Source: CAVXDY01 sp963760715
GTDB lineage: Bacteria; Actinomycetota; Thermoleophilia; Miltoncostaeales; Miltoncostaeaceae
NCBI GenBank assembly: GCA_963760715.1
Contig: CAVXDY010000003.1
Span: forward strand, 744,001-808,000
Direction: 5' to 3'
Length of the DNA: 64,000 nt
Part shown: piece after piece, positions 61,871 through 64,000 of the stretch
Layout of the letters: each line of letters opens with the position of its first letter
Position numbering within the stretch: the first letter of the stretch is position 1
The notes under the pieces: model-generated
What the model was told of the DNA's origin: nothing
Seen by the model: the letters and a program-made list of their open reading frames with translations, nothing else
The model's database searches: none
Made by a program: the position numbers and the translations under genes

Positions 61871-61888
61871 CCTTACCAGCGCCTTACC
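61871..61888 (+). promoter_or_regulatory. CCTTACC direct repeat, candidate response-regulator site
   Basis: CCTTACC at 61871-61877 and again at 61882-61888, start to start 11 bases (one helical turn), the usual spacing for OmpR/PhoB-type dimers. It lies between the response-regulator start (61810) and the divergent operon (61934). No second pair was found. Confidence 0.5.
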
Positions 61889-61933
61889 CGCGTGCCTCAT
61901 CGTCGTCTCATGGCATTCGACGAAAGGTCTCTC

Positions 61934-62128
61934 ATGGGCCGCCGGGCGACGCTCGGGCTCGCCGCGCTCCTCGCGGCGACGGTGATGACCGGGGCGGTCG
62001 GCATCGCCGGCCTCTCGCACCGGAGCGCTGCCGCGCCCGCCCCCCCGGCCGCCACGGCGACCAAGGCGCTCGCGACCCCGCCGGCTCCGCCGGCCGTGTG
62101 GCACGACGACGGACAGGAGGTGGACTGA
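61934..62128 (+). CDS. small membrane/secreted protein (64 aa)
   Basis: A 64-residue protein: basic start MGRRATL, one hydrophobic helix GLAALLAATVMTGAVGIAGL, then an Ala/Pro-rich tail ending WHDDGQEVD. ATG 61934 has AAAGG seven bases upstream; an upstream ATG at 61910 is the alternative. Stop overlaps the next start (TGATG). First gene of the redox operon; role unknown. Confidence 0.6.
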   Translation: MGRRATLGLAALLAATVMTGAVGIAGLSHRSAAAPAPPAATATKALATPPAPPAVWHDDGQEVD

Positions 62129-62337
62129 TGCAGAAGATCTGGGCCGCGGCCGCGACGGTCTGGGCGGTGCTCGGCGTCACGGCCGCGCTCGCCTGGACGC
62201 ACTCGAGCCCGGCGACGACGGCGAGCGTGCCCGCGACCTCGGCCTCGACGGCCTCGGGCGCGGCCTCCGCCGCACCGGCGGGCGCGCACGCCACCGCGGT
62301 CAGCGCCCCCGTCCACGCGACCACCAAGACCTCGTGA
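62128..62337 (+). CDS. small membrane/secreted protein (69 aa)
   Basis: A 69-residue protein with an N-terminal helix (IWAAAATVWAVLGVTAALAW) then an Ala/Ser/Thr-rich tail with two His (HSSPATTAS, GAHATAV, HATTKTS). Likely a single-pass protein with its tail outside. A segment TASGAAS is not a full ApbE flavinylation motif. Its stop overlaps the apbE start. Function unknown; probably part of the redox module. Confidence 0.6.
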   Translation: MQKIWAAAATVWAVLGVTAALAWTHSSPATTASVPATSASTASGAASAAPAGAHATAVSAPVHATTKTS

Positions 62338-63290
62338 GCGGCCGCCTCGTCACCGAGCGGTTCCACGCCATGGGGTGCGACTGCGCCGCCGCCGTGACCT
62401 CCGGCCCGGGCGATTCGCGCCGGGTGCGGCGGGCGCTCGAGGCGGCCCGCGAGGAGGTCGGCGCATGCGAGCGCGCGCTCTCGCGGTTCATGCCCGACAG
62501 CGACCTCGCCCGGGTCAACCGCGGCGCGGGCTCGTGGGTCGAGGTGGGCCCGCGCATGGCCGGCGCGACGCGGGCCGCGCTCGCCGCGCGGGCCGCCACG
62601 GACGGGCGCTTCGACCCGACGGTCCTGCCCGCCCTCGAGGCCGCCGGATACGACCGGTCGTTCGAGCTCCTCGACGCGCGCGCACCCCGGCCGCCCGCCG
62701 GCTGGCGCCCGGGCGCGGCGGTGGAGGCCGAGGACGGCCGCGTGCGCGTCGCCGAGGGGACGGCGATCGACCTCGGAGGCATCGCGAAGGGCTGGTCCGC
62801 CGAGCGCGCACTGGAGGCGATGCGCGACGCGTGGCCCGGGATGCCCGGGGGGCTGGTGGACCTCGGGGGGGACCTCGCTCTGTGGGGGCGCACGCCCGAG
62901 GGCGGCCCGTGGCGCGTCGCCGTCGCCGACCCGCGCCATCCCGGCGCGCGCCTGGCGACGCTCCTCGTGGACGGAGGCGGCGTGGCCACCTCCGGGCGCG
63001 ACCGGCGCCGTTTCGGCCCCGGCCGCTCGCTCCACCACCTGATCGACCCCGCGACCGGCGAGCCGGCGCGCGGGGGCCCGCTCACCGTGACCGTCGTCGC
63101 CCCCCGGGCCCACCGCGCCGAGGCGTTCGCGACGCTGCTCGCGCTCGGCGACCTCCGGGTGGCCGAGGCGGCCGTGGCCGCGCACGCTGACATCGCGGCG
63201 CTCCTCGTGCCGGACGCCGGCGAGCCCGTGGCGCTGGGCACGGCGCGCCTCGAGTGGACGGCCGGGCTCGTGGTGGCGGGGGCGGCTTGA
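62334..63290 (+). CDS. apbE: FAD:protein FMN transferase (ApbE)
   Basis: Attaches FMN to exported proteins. 318 residues: RFHAMGCDCAAAVTSG at the N-terminus (usually an exported enzyme; no signal peptide here, so it may act in the cytoplasm), FMPDSDLARVNRGAGSWVEV, DGRFDPTVLPALEAAGYD, AIDLGGIAKGWSAERAL, GLVDLGGDLALWGRTPEG and HHLIDPATGEPARGGPLTVT. GTG start at 62334. Its FMN acceptor is not in the window. Confidence 0.93.
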   Translation: MSGRLVTERFHAMGCDCAAAVTSGPGDSRRVRRALEAAREEVGACERALSRFMPDSDLARVNRGAGSWVEVGPRMAGATRAALAARAATDGRFDPTVLPALEAAGYDRSFELLDARAPRPPAGWRPGAAVEAEDGRVRVAEGTAIDLGGIAKGWSAERALEAMRDAWPGMPGGLVDLGGDLALWGRTPEGGPWRVAVADPRHPGARLATLLVDGGGVATSGRDRRRFGPGRSLHHLIDPATGEPARGGPLTVTVVAPRAHRAEAFATLLALGDLRVAEAAVAAHADIAALLVPDAGEPVALGTARLEWTAGLVVAGAA

Positions 63291-63874
63291 TGAGCGTGCT
63301 CGCCGGCCTGCCGGTCGCCTGGTTCGTGGCGCGCGGGGCGGGCCTCGTCGCCTTCGGCTTCCTCACCCTCTCGGTCTGGCTCGGCCTCGCGATGAGCACG
63401 CGCCTGCTCGGCACCGGGCGCCAGAAGCGCCTGCTCGGGCTGCACCGGTCCCTCTCCTGGATGGGCCTCTCGGCGCTCGCGCTCCACGGCGGCGCCCTGC
63501 TGCTCGACCCGACCATCCACTTCGGGCCCGCCGCGCTGCTCGTCCCCCTCGCCGCGCCCTGGCACCCGGTCGCCGTCGCGGCCGGGGTCATCGCGGGCTG
63601 GCTCATGGTGATGCTCGTCGTCTCGTTCCGGCTGCGAAAGCGCATCGGGCAGCGCATGTGGCGCCGCCTGCACTACGCGAGCTTCGGCGCCTTCGTCCTG
63701 GCGATGCTGCACGCGATCACCAGCGGCACGGACCTCGCCGGTGTCGGCGGCCCGATCCTCGCGCTGGTCGCCGGGATCCCCGTCCTGTGGCTGATCCTGG
63801 TCCGCATCCTCACCCCGCGGAGCGCCCCGCGCCCCGCGGCGCCCATCCGCACCATCGCCCAAGGGAGCACCTGA
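63290..63874 (+). CDS. ferric-reductase-like transmembrane protein
   Basis: A 194-residue protein with about six helices. His residues for heme or electron carriage lie at GLHRSLSWMGLSALALHGGA and RRLHYASFGAFVLAMLHAIT, the spacing of ferric-reductase and MsrQ-type membrane proteins. Atg at 63290 shares a base with the apbE stop. Likely passes electrons across the membrane in partnership with ferredoxin and a flavinylated protein. Confidence 0.85.
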   Translation: MSVLAGLPVAWFVARGAGLVAFGFLTLSVWLGLAMSTRLLGTGRQKRLLGLHRSLSWMGLSALALHGGALLLDPTIHFGPAALLVPLAAPWHPVAVAAGVIAGWLMVMLVVSFRLRKRIGQRMWRRLHYASFGAFVLAMLHAITSGTDLAGVGGPILALVAGIPVLWLILVRILTPRSAPRPAAPIRTIAQGST

Positions 63875-64000
63875 TGGCCTACCGAATCATCATCGACCGC
63901 GACGTCTGCAGCGGCTTCGGCGCCTGCGCCGACATCGACCCCGCGACCTTCGCGCTGGGCGACGACGGCATCGTCGTCGTCCTCACGGAGACCACCGGCC
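63874..64000 (+). CDS. ferredoxin (partial, cut by window end)
   Basis: The first 42 residues are MAYRIIIDRDVCSGFGACAD followed by IDPATFALGDDGIVVVLTET. The C-x5-C spacing (CSGFGAC) is that of small actinobacterial [3Fe-4S]/[4Fe-4S] ferredoxins, with the third Cys expected beyond the window. ATG overlaps the reductase stop (TGATG). Likely electron source for the membrane protein. Confidence 0.85.
   Translation, partial: MAYRIIIDRDVCSGFGACADIDPATFALGDDGIVVVLTETTG

Noticed and set aside
62224..62280. ApbE flavinylation site in the 69-residue protein
   Set aside because: TASGAAS lacks the full D-x-x-(S/T)-G-A-(T/S) pattern and there is no FMN-binding domain around it.

Overview
The window is very GC-rich and densely coded, with many GTG starts and long runs of genes overlapping by 1-4 bases. 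Gene content points to an actinobacterium (CarD, DUF2469, PspAA/PspAB, Cys-free S18, GC-rich codon use). A SigH-family sigma factor and a Bacillus-like order of housekeeping genes suggest a deep-branching class such as Thermoleophilia. That placement is inference; no rRNA is present.

Layout. 1-8.4 kb (mostly minus): prs (partial), glmU, tRNA-Gln, small unknowns, phoU (plus), a Nudix/MutY repair pair, a type I binding-protein-like gene, a DnaQ-UvrC fusion and a GerMN lipoprotein. 8.6-11.2 kb: a secreted Ala/Thr/Pro-rich protein, a frameshifted receiver-like gene, a doubtful ORF and a VOC protein. 11.3-15.1 kb: an envelope-stress locus (htpX-pspAB facing pspA-pspAA) with VOC and AraC genes. 15.1-17.2 kb: a CaiB/BaiF-acylphosphatase fusion and an unknown protein.

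17.2-37.3 kb (almost all minus) is a long housekeeping series: tilS, hpt, folP, folB, folK, DUF2469, coaX, dusB, greA, lysS, rpsR, clpC, radA, carD, PIN/TRAM protein, ispD, PHP phosphatase, ispF, cysS, rlmB, sigH. It serves folate, CoA, tRNA, isoprenoid-precursor and proteostasis functions. 37.3-43.6 kb: TlpA-like lipoprotein, PAP2, GGDEF cyclase, argF, rhomboid, DUF2007, FIST and a possible DNA-binding protein.

44.6-54.2 kb is a hopanoid operon (prenyl synthase, hpnH, hpnG, hpnA, shc, hpnC, hpnD, hpnE, PAP2) running from prenyl diphosphate through squalene and hopene to ribosylhopane; MEP-pathway genes ispD and ispF lie upstream in the window. 54.2-59.7 kb: small basic protein, PH-domain protein, acs, mgsA, a CDF transporter. 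59.8-64 kb: a two-component system divergent from a redox operon (two tiny membrane proteins, ApbE, ferric-reductase-like protein, ferredoxin) cut by the window end.

Six single-base insertions interrupt otherwise intact genes (receiver-like gene, pspAB, radA, lysS twice, hpnE). All are +1 and two hit essential-type genes, so sequence error is more likely than gene decay. No rRNA, CRISPR array, insertion sequence or prophage was seen.
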